Below are positions 33,451 through 43,679 of a stretch of DNA of 59,929 nt, one piece after another. Source of the DNA: an uncultured Cytophagales bacterium (GTDB lineage Bacteria; Bacteroidota; Bacteroidia; Cytophagales; Amoebophilaceae); contig CAMJVU010000004.1 in the NCBI GenBank assembly GCA_946409305.1, positions 1 through 59,929 on the forward strand. The letters are read 5' to 3'. Both the position numbers and the translations under genes were made by a program. Every line of letters begins with the position of its first letter. The first letter of the stretch is position 1. Under the pieces are notes generated by a model that worked only from the letters and a program-made list of their open reading frames with translations, searched no databases and was not told where the DNA came from.

Positions 33451-35724
33451 ATGATTGGAAAAATATTGTTATCACTGCTGTGTTTAATGACAATATGTAA
33501 CTATCAAGGTGTAATTAAGAATTTAGTACCGCAAGAAATTGTTAGTGATGCAACAGGAATAAACGATTCAATTTTAAAAACTTTTAGTGATAACGATCAA
33601 GATGAAGACTTAAAATATGGAAAGTATGACGAATTATACAACAGTGGACACGTATCAAAGGATGAAATGAAATGGTTCGATTCAGATTATAAAGATATTA
33701 ATTATGAAAAAAAAATAAGATATACAAACCTAAATGCTATAAAAAACAATCATGCATTATGGCGCAAAATACCGGATATTGGAACACCTAAACACTATAA
33801 ATATACTCAAGAACAACGATCACTGTACAGGACATATGATCTTGGAAATGATGGAACACCATCTATAAATTTTTACCCTAAGATAAAACATGACATAGGA
33901 GACACATCGGGGTATATCGTTTTTGATTTATACAAACGTGATTTATTTCGTGACAAGATGTATCATACTCAATCACCGTGTACAGATGTAAATGTTATAT
34001 TTGCAAACGGTAAAGGACATATTTTTAATTCTAAATTTGCATTCAGTTTTAATGAGAATTTTCACTTCAAAATAACATACGATGAAAAACAATTGGACAG
34101 AGAATGGGGACACAAGAAATCTGAAAATGACAGCCAAATTTTTAACGGAAATGTTACATTTTCTGGACTATATAATAGCAACAATAACAAACATATTGCA
34201 TTACTTAAACTAATGAGATACCGCTCATCTCTTAATTATACTGGGGGAATAATAGGCGATAATAACAATAATAATGGAATAGTTGACTATAAAGATTATT
34301 ACTGTACAAGACTATATGACAGAAAACGGAATATTATTAACGACAAAGATAATGTACTGAGTGATGAAATGTCTCACAGTTTATTATTCTTTTATCAATA
34401 CAGAATTAACAGTTTAATTCAATCATACACTGAATGCAACATAAACATCGAAAAACATAGTTTCTCACTTAATGGGAATACAGGGGATAAAATAAAAATA
34501 AAAGAGAAAGAAACTACAATGCTATATAATGACAAAACTCCCGAGAAAGACACGTATCGTTATTTTACAATGACTTACGATAGAGAAGAAAGGAGACATG
34601 ACTTCCATCCATTCGTTGATAACGACATTTTCCTCTCAACGTCAATTGAAAACGGAATTAAAGGAAATGTAAACAAGAAAACTTTTTACAGAGTATATGA
34701 TAGAGTTAACTTTGATAATCGTTATTTCAAATATTACTTTATTAACAGCCAAAAACGATGCAAACATGATCCCCTTTTTAATCACTATCATTTTTGCAAT
34801 ATTGTTGGTACGCATTTTAGAGTACATAACACATTCTTAAACTGTGAATTTTCTATGCCAGATGGTACATACAACATAAACATAGGATACGAACACAGGT
34901 TATTCAAGATTGAAATGAATCACATAAAATATAATGTTCCACTGATTTTTAAAGGATACGATAATGTTTACCATCAATTCACTTATTATCTGCAATTGCC
35001 TGATTTTGAAAAACCAGAAGAGACTCAACTTGAAATAAAAGGTAATTTTGGTAGTAACAAAATCAAAATAAAACCATTTATATTCATGTCTTTAACAAGA
35101 AACGAATTATTTTTTTTAGAGAAAGAACACACAGATGCTGCCTACATTAACAACCTGACAATCCATTGTGAAGCTAAACAAAATGGTAGATACATTGGAT
35201 TTTTGTCGTGTGGTACTAACATCATTTGGAATATCCGTAAAGAACTTTTTATGGATATAAACTTTATGTTCAATAAGAAAACATATGTCTTCCCGTTTGA
35301 TAGTACAAATGATCCCAATAACGAAAGATTGGACAACATTCCATCCGTAATTTGTAGCTGTGATTTTTACTGGAAAAGAGAATTTGACGGTGGAAGGGCC
35401 AAGCTTATGATAGGAACAGAAATCTCATTCAGAAGCGCGTTTATAGGCGACAAATACAATCCACTTATTCAACAGTACTACCAACAGAAAGACTATGAAC
35501 TAACAATTATTCCACTTACATCACGTGTACACAATTTGTTCGAAATAAAACCTCGCACATATATCAACCCATACGCATCATATGAAGTCGGAAGATTAAA
35601 ATTTTTCGTAGCTTTATTTAATCTCAAGCACTTATTTACAAATGAAAATCCTTATGCATCTCCATTTCAACCAGAACCATCTTTTACATATAATTTCGGC
35701 ATCAACTATACGATGTTCGAGTAG
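33451..35724 (+). CDS. Putative porin (Bacteroidota putative-porin family)
   Basis: 757 residues with a signal peptide (IGKILLSLLCLMTICNYQG). The body is Asn/Tyr-rich with alternating strands. YDLGNDGTPSINFYPKI, then YHTQSPCTDVNVIFANGKGH, then FAFSFNENFHFKITY follow the order of conserved blocks in the Bacteroidota putative-porin family (LGN-x-G-x-P, YNT-x-x-PYT, QN-x-x-P), as I recall them. The end TYNFGINYTMFE resembles a barrel C-terminus. It would sit in the outer membrane and pass solutes. Short gaps on both sides (20 and 39 bases) suggest a transcript with ybeY and mgtE. Confidence 0.6.
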   Translation: MIGKILLSLLCLMTICNYQGVIKNLVPQEIVSDATGINDSILKTFSDNDQDEDLKYGKYDELYNSGHVSKDEMKWFDSDYKDINYEKKIRYTNLNAIKNNHALWRKIPDIGTPKHYKYTQEQRSLYRTYDLGNDGTPSINFYPKIKHDIGDTSGYIVFDLYKRDLFRDKMYHTQSPCTDVNVIFANGKGHIFNSKFAFSFNENFHFKITYDEKQLDREWGHKKSENDSQIFNGNVTFSGLYNSNNNKHIALLKLMRYRSSLNYTGGIIGDNNNNNGIVDYKDYYCTRLYDRKRNIINDKDNVLSDEMSHSLLFFYQYRINSLIQSYTECNINIEKHSFSLNGNTGDKIKIKEKETTMLYNDKTPEKDTYRYFTMTYDREERRHDFHPFVDNDIFLSTSIENGIKGNVNKKTFYRVYDRVNFDNRYFKYYFINSQKRCKHDPLFNHYHFCNIVGTHFRVHNTFLNCEFSMPDGTYNINIGYEHRLFKIEMNHIKYNVPLIFKGYDNVYHQFTYYLQLPDFEKPEETQLEIKGNFGSNKIKIKPFIFMSLTRNELFFLEKEHTDAAYINNLTIHCEAKQNGRYIGFLSCGTNIIWNIRKELFMDINFMFNKKTYVFPFDSTNDPNNERLDNIPSVICSCDFYWKREFDGGRAKLMIGTEISFRSAFIGDKYNPLIQQYYQQKDYELTIIPLTSRVHNLFEIKPRTYINPYASYEVGRLKFFVALFNLKHLFTNENPYASPFQPEPSFTYNFGINYTMFE

Positions 35725-35763
35725 TTGACATTTATTGTTAATTAACCTTAGTTAGCATGTAGT

Positions 35764-37143
35764 ATGGGTGAAACTGTAAATAATGTTCCATTCGAGAAAT
35801 TTAATGAGTTGTTGATAGTAAATGAAAAACAATTAGTGGACAATTTAAAGCAATTACAACCTGTCGAAATATCAGAGTATCTATCGACCCTCAAAACAGA
35901 CAAAATAATAAATATTATATCACTTTTACCGAAAGAGTTGTACGGAGATGTTTTTTGTGAATTAGATTTCGACATACAATGCGATGTCCACAACAACTTA
36001 TCAAAGAAAAAATTTGCAGAGATATTCAGTGAAATGCCTTCAGAGTCTCGTGTTGATTTTTACAAAAAGATAGACCATAGAAGTCAAGTACGACTTCTGC
36101 CTTTCTTGTCAAAAAATATTAGAGAAGATGTCATCTCATTAAGTGCTTATTCTAACACCACTGCAGGAGGAATAATGAGTACAGATTTTTCAATGGTTTT
36201 CCAGGAGATGACAGTTAAGGAGGCCATAGAAAAATTGAAAAACGATGCCCCATCTAAAAAAATGATATACTACTTGTACGTTGTTGATACCGACATCGTA
36301 CTTAAAGGTTTCGTATCATTGAAGGACCTTATTTTTGCTAAAGATAATGATAAAATAGACAAATATGTACATGAGAATTATGTATTTGCTCTTGTAGACG
36401 ATGATAGAGAAGAAGTGTGTTCGATGATTGAAAAGTATTCATTAGTTGCAATACCTGTTGTTAACGATGAGCATCAGCTAGTTGGAATAGTTAGATACGA
36501 CGATGCAATAAGCGTCATAAAAGATGAACAGACAGAAGATATTGAAAAAATGATGGGAATAACGTCATCGAGCGATAATTCTCAAGAGTACTTGAAAACT
36601 TCATGTACTCAAAATTATTTTAAACGGATATATTGGATAGTAGGATTATTTTTTCTTGGGATATTGACAAGTATCGTTATAAATCGTTACGAAAACTTGT
36701 TAGGGCAAATTCCAATACTTGCGATGTACCTTCCAATGATATCAGCTGTTGGTGGGAACGTTGGTAGTCAAACATCATGCGTTATTATTAGAGCACTATC
36801 TTTGAACGAAATAGGTATACATAGTTGGGTAAAAGTTATAATTAAAGAACTAAAGATTGCTACATTTATGTCAATTACAATGTTCATACTGGCATATTTT
36901 GAAGTATTCGTTTTATCATATTTTAACACCAATACAGATAGTATATTTTCTTTAGCGTTTACTGTAAGTTGCGCTTTATTTATTCAAGTTATGATATCTG
37001 TTTTACTGGGGGCTTCATTGCCGCTATTGGTAAAAGTCTTTAAAAAAGACCCAGCTATTATTGCAAGTCCCGCCATAACTACTATTGTTGACGTAACGGG
37101 AGTTATTATTTACTTTACAATAGCTATAAAATTATTATTATAA
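35764..37143 (+). CDS. mgtE: Magnesium transporter MgtE
   Basis: Inner-membrane Mg2+ channel gated by cytosolic Mg2+. The N-terminal helical domain (to about 135) is followed by two CBS domains (about 140-255), the plug helix region near KMMGIT, and five membrane helices from about 285. The pore segment LPMISAVGGNVGSQTSCVII and the ASPAITTIVDVTGVIIYF end are typical. The length of 459 aa is normal. It lies 11 bases before bamA. Confidence 0.95.
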   Translation: MGETVNNVPFEKFNELLIVNEKQLVDNLKQLQPVEISEYLSTLKTDKIINIISLLPKELYGDVFCELDFDIQCDVHNNLSKKKFAEIFSEMPSESRVDFYKKIDHRSQVRLLPFLSKNIREDVISLSAYSNTTAGGIMSTDFSMVFQEMTVKEAIEKLKNDAPSKKMIYYLYVVDTDIVLKGFVSLKDLIFAKDNDKIDKYVHENYVFALVDDDREEVCSMIEKYSLVAIPVVNDEHQLVGIVRYDDAISVIKDEQTEDIEKMMGITSSSDNSQEYLKTSCTQNYFKRIYWIVGLFFLGILTSIVINRYENLLGQIPILAMYLPMISAVGGNVGSQTSCVIIRALSLNEIGIHSWVKVIIKELKIATFMSITMFILAYFEVFVLSYFNTNTDSIFSLAFTVSCALFIQVMISVLLGASLPLLVKVFKKDPAIIASPAITTIVDVTGVIIYFTIAIKLLL

Positions 37144-37154
37144 TCTAAAATTAA

Positions 37155-39677
37155 ATGAAGCATCAACTATTATTAATATTATTCATTTTTATCTTAGTCA
37201 ATAGTAGTGCTATCGTAAATGATATATCGATCAATGGATGCAAGAATGTAGATCCTAAACTTGTAGAAAGTATTCTAGACATTCACAAGGATGATGAAAT
37301 ATATTTGTCCAAATCTAATAATATTGAAATACAACAAAAAATAAAAAATTTACTAAAAAAGTGTGAATACATAAAGTATGTTGATTGCCTGGTAGAAAAG
37401 GTTAAGGGTGATGAAGTCTTGGTAAATATTAAGGTTATTATTAGCGAACATCCACTAATTAAGAGATACACGTTTAAGGGTATTGACGATATAGATAAAC
37501 TAAAGGAAAAGGTTTCTTTCCCAATTAACAGACCAGCAACAGGTAAATATCTCAGGAAACTTAAAGGTATTATTGAAAGAGAAGTTGACGATAAAGATGT
37601 TCAATTAGATAAAGTAATTGACGAAGATGGTAATTTATCTATCGTAATTGATGTAAAAAAAAAAAGAACAAATAACAAAGTAGAACGTGTATTTTTTGAA
37701 GGGAACAATGAATTAAAAACAGAACAATTAAAAAAACAGTTAACTATGTCTGGAATTGGTAACAATGGGATCATATATAACTTTCGTAAATTGAAATTTG
37801 GTTTAAAACCTTTAAAAAAGTGGTTTTTTTCGTCATCAAATAACGAACTAACTGATGAGAATGTGAATGAAGACAGAAAAAAACTAATAGATTATTATCA
37901 TAAAAATGGATTTTGGGATGTCAAGATTGATAGTGACGTTCAAGGGAAAAGTAAAATTAACGATAGATACGTTGATATAAAATACCATATAAACGAGGGA
38001 GCAAAGTACTATTTAAAATCATTAGAAATTACAGGCAACAAATATTACAAAAATTCAGTTTTACGTGAAAAAATACACATAAATAATGATAATGTTTTTG
38101 ATAAAGTATCTTTCGACAACTCAATAAAAGAAATAGAACAATCTTACGCGAGTAACGGTTTTGTATTTGTATCAGTACAACCACGCATTGAACATGTGAA
38201 AAAGGTTAGCAATAGGAGATATGTTTACGTTAAGATACTGATAGAAGAAGGAGACCAAAAAAAAATTGGAAACATCAATATACGGGGAAATAAGAGAACG
38301 TCAGAAAATTTTTTCAAAAAGTTTATTTCATTTAAACCAGGCGATACTTATGATTCGTCAAAATTTGGATTATCATATCAATATCTTTCACATAGTGGAC
38401 TAGTTGACGACAAAAATTTTGGGATGGTACAAACGCTTAATAAAAATGACAAAAATGCAATTGATATAACATTCATCATAAAAGAAAAAATCAAAGTGAG
38501 TGCACAAGCGAGTATATCGTCAAAACCAGCTAAAGATGATGATAATATACGACCTTTGTGTTTCTGTGATTATTGTAATAACTGTTGTGATAATTACTGT
38601 AATAATTATTGCAAAAGCGTTACCCCACAAGGTTCATTAAATTTTTCAATAAATAATTTGGATTTTTCTAAATTACTGCAATTTAAAAACTGGAAACCGC
38701 TTGGTAAATTACACACTCTCGCTATATCAGGATCAGTTTCTCCCGTAAAAGATACTTCCAAAGAAAAAAATAATATATACCTGGATTGTGTTGCTGATTT
38801 AAATGTTGGTATCCCATTTTTATATAAAAATTTTGGGGCGTCATCATCATTTACCTTTAAAATTGATAGGGACAAATGGGAAGATGATGACAAAGAAGAG
38901 GAAGAAGGTGATGATAAAAACTCTTGTAGTATTGGTACTGTAAGATATTTGTTGGGATTCGATTGGAATATAAAAAAATTCACATTCACCTTATTTAGAC
39001 TTAAAATTAACTATAATTGGGCTATAGATGATAAAAGTAAAAGAAAACTAAATATTCCATTTGTCCATGAAATTAAATATAACGCGATACGTGGACATTA
39101 TTTTTTCCCTATTGGTGGATACTCGTGGTCAATAAACTTTGAATATAACCCATTATATAAAGTTTCAAAAGACCCAAATGATAGTTTTTATGTTCAAATA
39201 TTGAGTAATTACTTATTTTACTTTCCAATATTCGGTAATTTATTAAAAAACAGGCTTACGTTTAAATGTAGATTATGGGGAGCTATAAGTGTAAATAACA
39301 ATTTTCTTAGTGAGAACAAGGGAAAATTTTCGTTTTACTATAATTTGATTGATGGCTGGAATGATATAGGAATCAAAAGTAGAGTTAAAATGCTAATAAG
39401 GGGGCTTAATGAATATGGTCTTGAAGAAAAAAGAGGTGATATCTTGTTAAAATCTTCTTTTGATATAAGGTGTTTGCTGATTGAAAGCCCATTTAGGTTG
39501 CATGGTTTTTGTTTTCTGGATGTAGGTTATATTTTTAACAAAAAAATTAGTAACGACATGGCAATATCTTACGGTATTGGTTTGGGAGCATTGGTTCCGA
39601 TAATCGGAGAAATCGGTTGTTACTTAAACTTAAAAGGAGATACAAATTTTTGTATATATCTAAATATTGGAATTTAA
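37155..39677 (+). CDS. bamA: Outer-membrane assembly factor BamA (Omp85)
   Basis: Inserts beta-barrel proteins into the outer membrane. A signal peptide (HQLLLILFIFILVNSSA) precedes POTRA repeats (about 20-435), seen by KVERVFFEGNNELKTEQLKK, YYLKSLEITGNKYYKNSVLR and KIGNINIRGNKRTSENFFKK. The C-terminal barrel ends NFCIYLNIGI. Between POTRA and barrel sits an unusual Cys-rich insertion at residues 469-486 (seven Cys, including CCDNYCNNYC). BamA is the machine that would fold the several barrel-like proteins of this window. A conserved neighbour, it lies 18 bases before atpB. Confidence 0.94.
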   Translation: MKHQLLLILFIFILVNSSAIVNDISINGCKNVDPKLVESILDIHKDDEIYLSKSNNIEIQQKIKNLLKKCEYIKYVDCLVEKVKGDEVLVNIKVIISEHPLIKRYTFKGIDDIDKLKEKVSFPINRPATGKYLRKLKGIIEREVDDKDVQLDKVIDEDGNLSIVIDVKKKRTNNKVERVFFEGNNELKTEQLKKQLTMSGIGNNGIIYNFRKLKFGLKPLKKWFFSSSNNELTDENVNEDRKKLIDYYHKNGFWDVKIDSDVQGKSKINDRYVDIKYHINEGAKYYLKSLEITGNKYYKNSVLREKIHINNDNVFDKVSFDNSIKEIEQSYASNGFVFVSVQPRIEHVKKVSNRRYVYVKILIEEGDQKKIGNINIRGNKRTSENFFKKFISFKPGDTYDSSKFGLSYQYLSHSGLVDDKNFGMVQTLNKNDKNAIDITFIIKEKIKVSAQASISSKPAKDDDNIRPLCFCDYCNNCCDNYCNNYCKSVTPQGSLNFSINNLDFSKLLQFKNWKPLGKLHTLAISGSVSPVKDTSKEKNNIYLDCVADLNVGIPFLYKNFGASSSFTFKIDRDKWEDDDKEEEEGDDKNSCSIGTVRYLLGFDWNIKKFTFTLFRLKINYNWAIDDKSKRKLNIPFVHEIKYNAIRGHYFFPIGGYSWSINFEYNPLYKVSKDPNDSFYVQILSNYLFYFPIFGNLLKNRLTFKCRLWGAISVNNNFLSENKGKFSFYYNLIDGWNDIGIKSRVKMLIRGLNEYGLEEKRGDILLKSSFDIRCLLIESPFRLHGFCFLDVGYIFNKKISNDMAISYGIGLGALVPIIGEIGCYLNLKGDTNFCIYLNIGI

Positions 39678-39695
39678 TGATAAATTTAAGTAAGT

Positions 39696-40918
<1,223 letters not shown>

Positions 40919-40919
40919 C

Positions 40920-41432
40920 ATGGATTTGTTGACGCCGAGTTTTGGTGTTTTTTTTTGGCAATTTATCACTTTTTGCAGTGTCTTATTGATTTTAAAAAAG
41001 GTGGCGTGGGGTGTTATTACTAAAAATATTAACGACAGAGAATCTTTTTTGAATGATGCTATAATCAATGGCAAAAAGATATCTGAGGAGCTTGACAATA
41101 TAAAAAAAATTAGAGAAAATGTGCTAAAAGAGGCCAATTTAGAAGGGAGTAAGATTATAGATGATGCTGTCAAAAGGAGTAATACTATCATCCAAGACGC
41201 GAAGGATAATGCTGAGCTAACTGCCAATAACATAATTGAAGAAGCGAAAAACAGAACAGAGAACGAATACTTGAATGCACTAGATAAGTATAGGAAAGAG
41301 GTGGGAGTCATGTCTGTTCAAATTGCTGAAAAATTGTTATCGAGGGAACTTTCTAAAGGTAATAAACAAGAAAAATTATTGAACGATCTTGTGGATAGCC
41401 TATACAATGAAAAAAAAATAGCTAATTTGTAA
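40920..41432 (+). CDS. atpF: ATP synthase F0 subunit b
   Basis: Peripheral stalk. One N-terminal membrane helix (about 9-28, after LLTPSFGVFFWQFITFCSVL) is followed by a long, charged coiled coil rich in Glu, Lys and Asn up to residue 140, then a short end. It is 170 aa, of normal length. It has a 1-base gap to atpE and a 2-base gap to atpH. Confidence 0.95.
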   Translation: MDLLTPSFGVFFWQFITFCSVLLILKKVAWGVITKNINDRESFLNDAIINGKKISEELDNIKKIRENVLKEANLEGSKIIDDAVKRSNTIIQDAKDNAELTANNIIEEAKNRTENEYLNALDKYRKEVGVMSVQIAEKLLSRELSKGNKQEKLLNDLVDSLYNEKKIANL

Positions 41433-41434
41433 AG

Positions 41435-41965
41435 ATGTCGTCTATTATTAACAATTATGCTTTTGCTTGGTATGAGAGTTTATCAAGTAAGAATGCGGAT
41501 GATGTTTACGCACAATGTGATGTTGTTGTAGATTTTTTTTCCAGTCAATCATTATTAAGCAATATAATAAGTGATTTGTTTGTTCCTAACAAAAAAAAAC
41601 TTGATATGGTCAAGACTGTAGTTGAGAAGTTAAAAGTTGACAGATCCTTTTATACGATGTTTGATTTTTTATTAAAACATAAGAGATGTAGCTATTGGGC
41701 TGAGGTTGTAAATGGTTTTAAGTCTCTGTACATGAAACTAAGAAAAATAGGACGATTAGAAATTGTAAGTTGTATTGAAATGGACAGCAATGTTGCGAAT
41801 AGGATTAAAGATCGTGTAATGAATAGGTTTGGTATGACTGACGTTATTGTTGTTCACAAGATAGACAAAGCGATTATTGGCGGCTTTGTATTGATATTTA
41901 ATGACATAATGGTAATCGATTATAGTATAATTGGGAAATTAAAAAGAATGTCTCGTTTAATTTAA
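41435..41965 (+). CDS. atpH: ATP synthase F1 subunit delta
   Basis: Joins F1 to the b stalk. The 176 residues show the family plan: an N-terminal helical domain beginning NYAFAWYESL, and a C-terminal end KAIIGGFVLIFNDIMVIDYS, which matches the usual GG-x-x-x-x-x-x-D-x-x-D-x-S motif. Sequence is otherwise diverged. It lies 3 bases before atpA. Confidence 0.93.
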   Translation: MSSIINNYAFAWYESLSSKNADDVYAQCDVVVDFFSSQSLLSNIISDLFVPNKKKLDMVKTVVEKLKVDRSFYTMFDFLLKHKRCSYWAEVVNGFKSLYMKLRKIGRLEIVSCIEMDSNVANRIKDRVMNRFGMTDVIVVHKIDKAIIGGFVLIFNDIMVIDYSIIGKLKRMSRLI

Positions 41966-41968
41966 CAT

Positions 41969-43543
41969 ATGGATATCAGATTTGATGAGGTAACATCTAT
42001 ATTGAAAGAACAATTTTTGAATATAGATTTGGAGGGCAAATACGATGAAAGGGGTATAGTTGTTCAAGTAGGTGATGGAGTAGCTCATATATACGGACTG
42101 TCTAACGTACAATCGGGAGAGTTGGTAGAGTTTGAAAATGGAGTATTAGCCTTGGCTTTAAACATAGAAGAACATAGCGTTGGAGTTGTCATCTTCGGAG
42201 AGTCTAGAGGTATAGAAGAAGGGTCTACGGTCAAGAGAACAGGAAAAGTCGCATCAATAAATGTTGGAGATGGAATGTTAGGACGTGTTATTGACACGTT
42301 CGGACGTCCTATCGATGGTAATGGAGATATTCTTGGTGACATTTACGAAATGCCATTAGAACGTAAAGCTCCTGGTGTTTTGTATAGACAACCTGTGTGT
42401 GAGCCTCTACAAACGGGAATAAAGGCTATAGATGCTATGATTCCTATAGGACGTGGACAAAGAGAATTAATTATAGGAGATAGGCAGACGGGCAAAACCA
42501 CAGTAGCGATCGATACAATATTAAATCAGAAATCTTTTTACGAACAAGGGAATCCTGTTTATTGTATCTATGTAGCAATAGGTCAAAAGGCATCAACAAT
42601 AACGAATATTGTTGCGGAGTTGAGTAAGTATGGAGCCATGAATTATACCATAGTTGTAGCTGCTCCTGCATCTTATGCATCATCGATGTTATATTATGCC
42701 CCATTTACAGGTGCTACTATAGGAGAATTTTTTAGAGATAGTGGAAGATCTGCATTGGTTATATATGATGACTTATCCAAACAGGCTGTAGCTTATAGAG
42801 AGTTGTCTTTATTGTTAAAAAGACCACCTGGACGGGAAGCTTACCCTGGAGATGTGTTTTATCTTCATTCTAGACTTCTTGAACGTGCTGCAAGAATAAA
42901 TAATAGTGATGTTGTGGCAAGACAAATGAATGATCAACCGGAATCTATAAAACATTTGGTTAAAGGAGGCGGGTCTTTGACCGCATTGCCTATAATAGAA
43001 ACACAGGATGGTAATGTATCAGCATATATACCAACAAACGTTATATCTATCACTGACGGACAGATATTCCTTGAGAAGAACATGTTCAACTCAGGGATAC
43101 GTCCTGCTGTCAATGTCGGAATATCTGTGTCACGGGTTGGAAGTGCCGCTCAAGTAAAATCAATGAAGAAAGTTGCAGGGACTTTAAAATTATTTCAAGC
43201 ACAATTTGCAGAATTGGAAGCGTTCGCTAGATTCGGGTCTGATCTTGATGATTCTACAAAGTTAGTTTTAAGCAGAGGTAAGAAAAATCAGGAAATATTA
43301 AAACAGCATGCTCATAATCCGTTATCTGTTGGAGAACAAGTGGCTATATTGTACGTTGCAGTAAATGGTTTGTTGGATAGCATTCCATTGACAGATGTAA
43401 AAAAATTTGAAAGAGAATTTTTGAATAAACTAAATACAGACCATTGCTACGTCTTAGCAAAGATATCATCAGGTGAGTGGAATGATGATTTGATTAAAAT
43501 ATTATCAGACGGGGCAAAGTCCGTATCTCGACAATTTTGTTGA
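41969..43543 (+). CDS. atpA: ATP synthase F1 subunit alpha
   Basis: Regulatory nucleotide-binding subunit of F1. Walker A is GDRQTGKT at 170-177; [19 protein letters not shown] covers Walker [21 protein letters not shown] is the conserved PGR segment; and [13 protein letters not shown] carries the arginine finger region. At 524 aa it is full length. The expected next gene, atpG, is not found after it: 136 bases of spacer and an unrelated gene follow. Confidence 0.98.
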   Translation: MDIRFDEVTSILKEQFLNIDLEGKYDERGIVVQVGDGVAHIYGLSNVQSGELVEFENGVLALALNIEEHSVGVVIFGESRGIEEGSTVKRTGKVASINVGDGMLGRVIDTFGRPIDGNGDILGDIYEMPLERKAPGVLYRQPVCEPLQTGIKAIDAMIPIGRGQRELIIGDRQTGKTTVAIDTILNQKSFYEQGNPVYCIYVAIGQKASTITNIVAELSKYGAMNYTIVVAAPASYASSMLYYAPFTGATIGEFFRDSGRSALVIYDDLSKQAVAYRELSLLLKRPPGREAYPGDVFYLHSRLLERAARINNSDVVARQMNDQPESIKHLVKGGGSLTALPIIETQDGNVSAYIPTNVISITDGQIFLEKNMFNSGIRPAVNVGISVSRVGSAAQVKSMKKVAGTLKLFQAQFAELEAFARFGSDLDDSTKLVLSRGKKNQEILKQHAHNPLSVGEQVAILYVAVNGLLDSIPLTDVKKFEREFLNKLNTDHCYVLAKISSGEWNDDLIKILSDGAKSVSRQFC

Positions 43544-43679
43544 TTTTGTAACAACGGTTGATCTTTATCAAGGATTCAATAACTCGTCATTTTGTTAATG
43601 CGTTGTGGTATTTTTATCGCCTCCTTGAGATAGAAATCGATACTCCTGTAACTTATTACAATCAGAAGTCGTACATGTT

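Noticed and set aside
43544-43679. Possible atpG remnant after atpA
   Set aside because: None of the frames over the 136 bases resembles gamma-subunit sequence.
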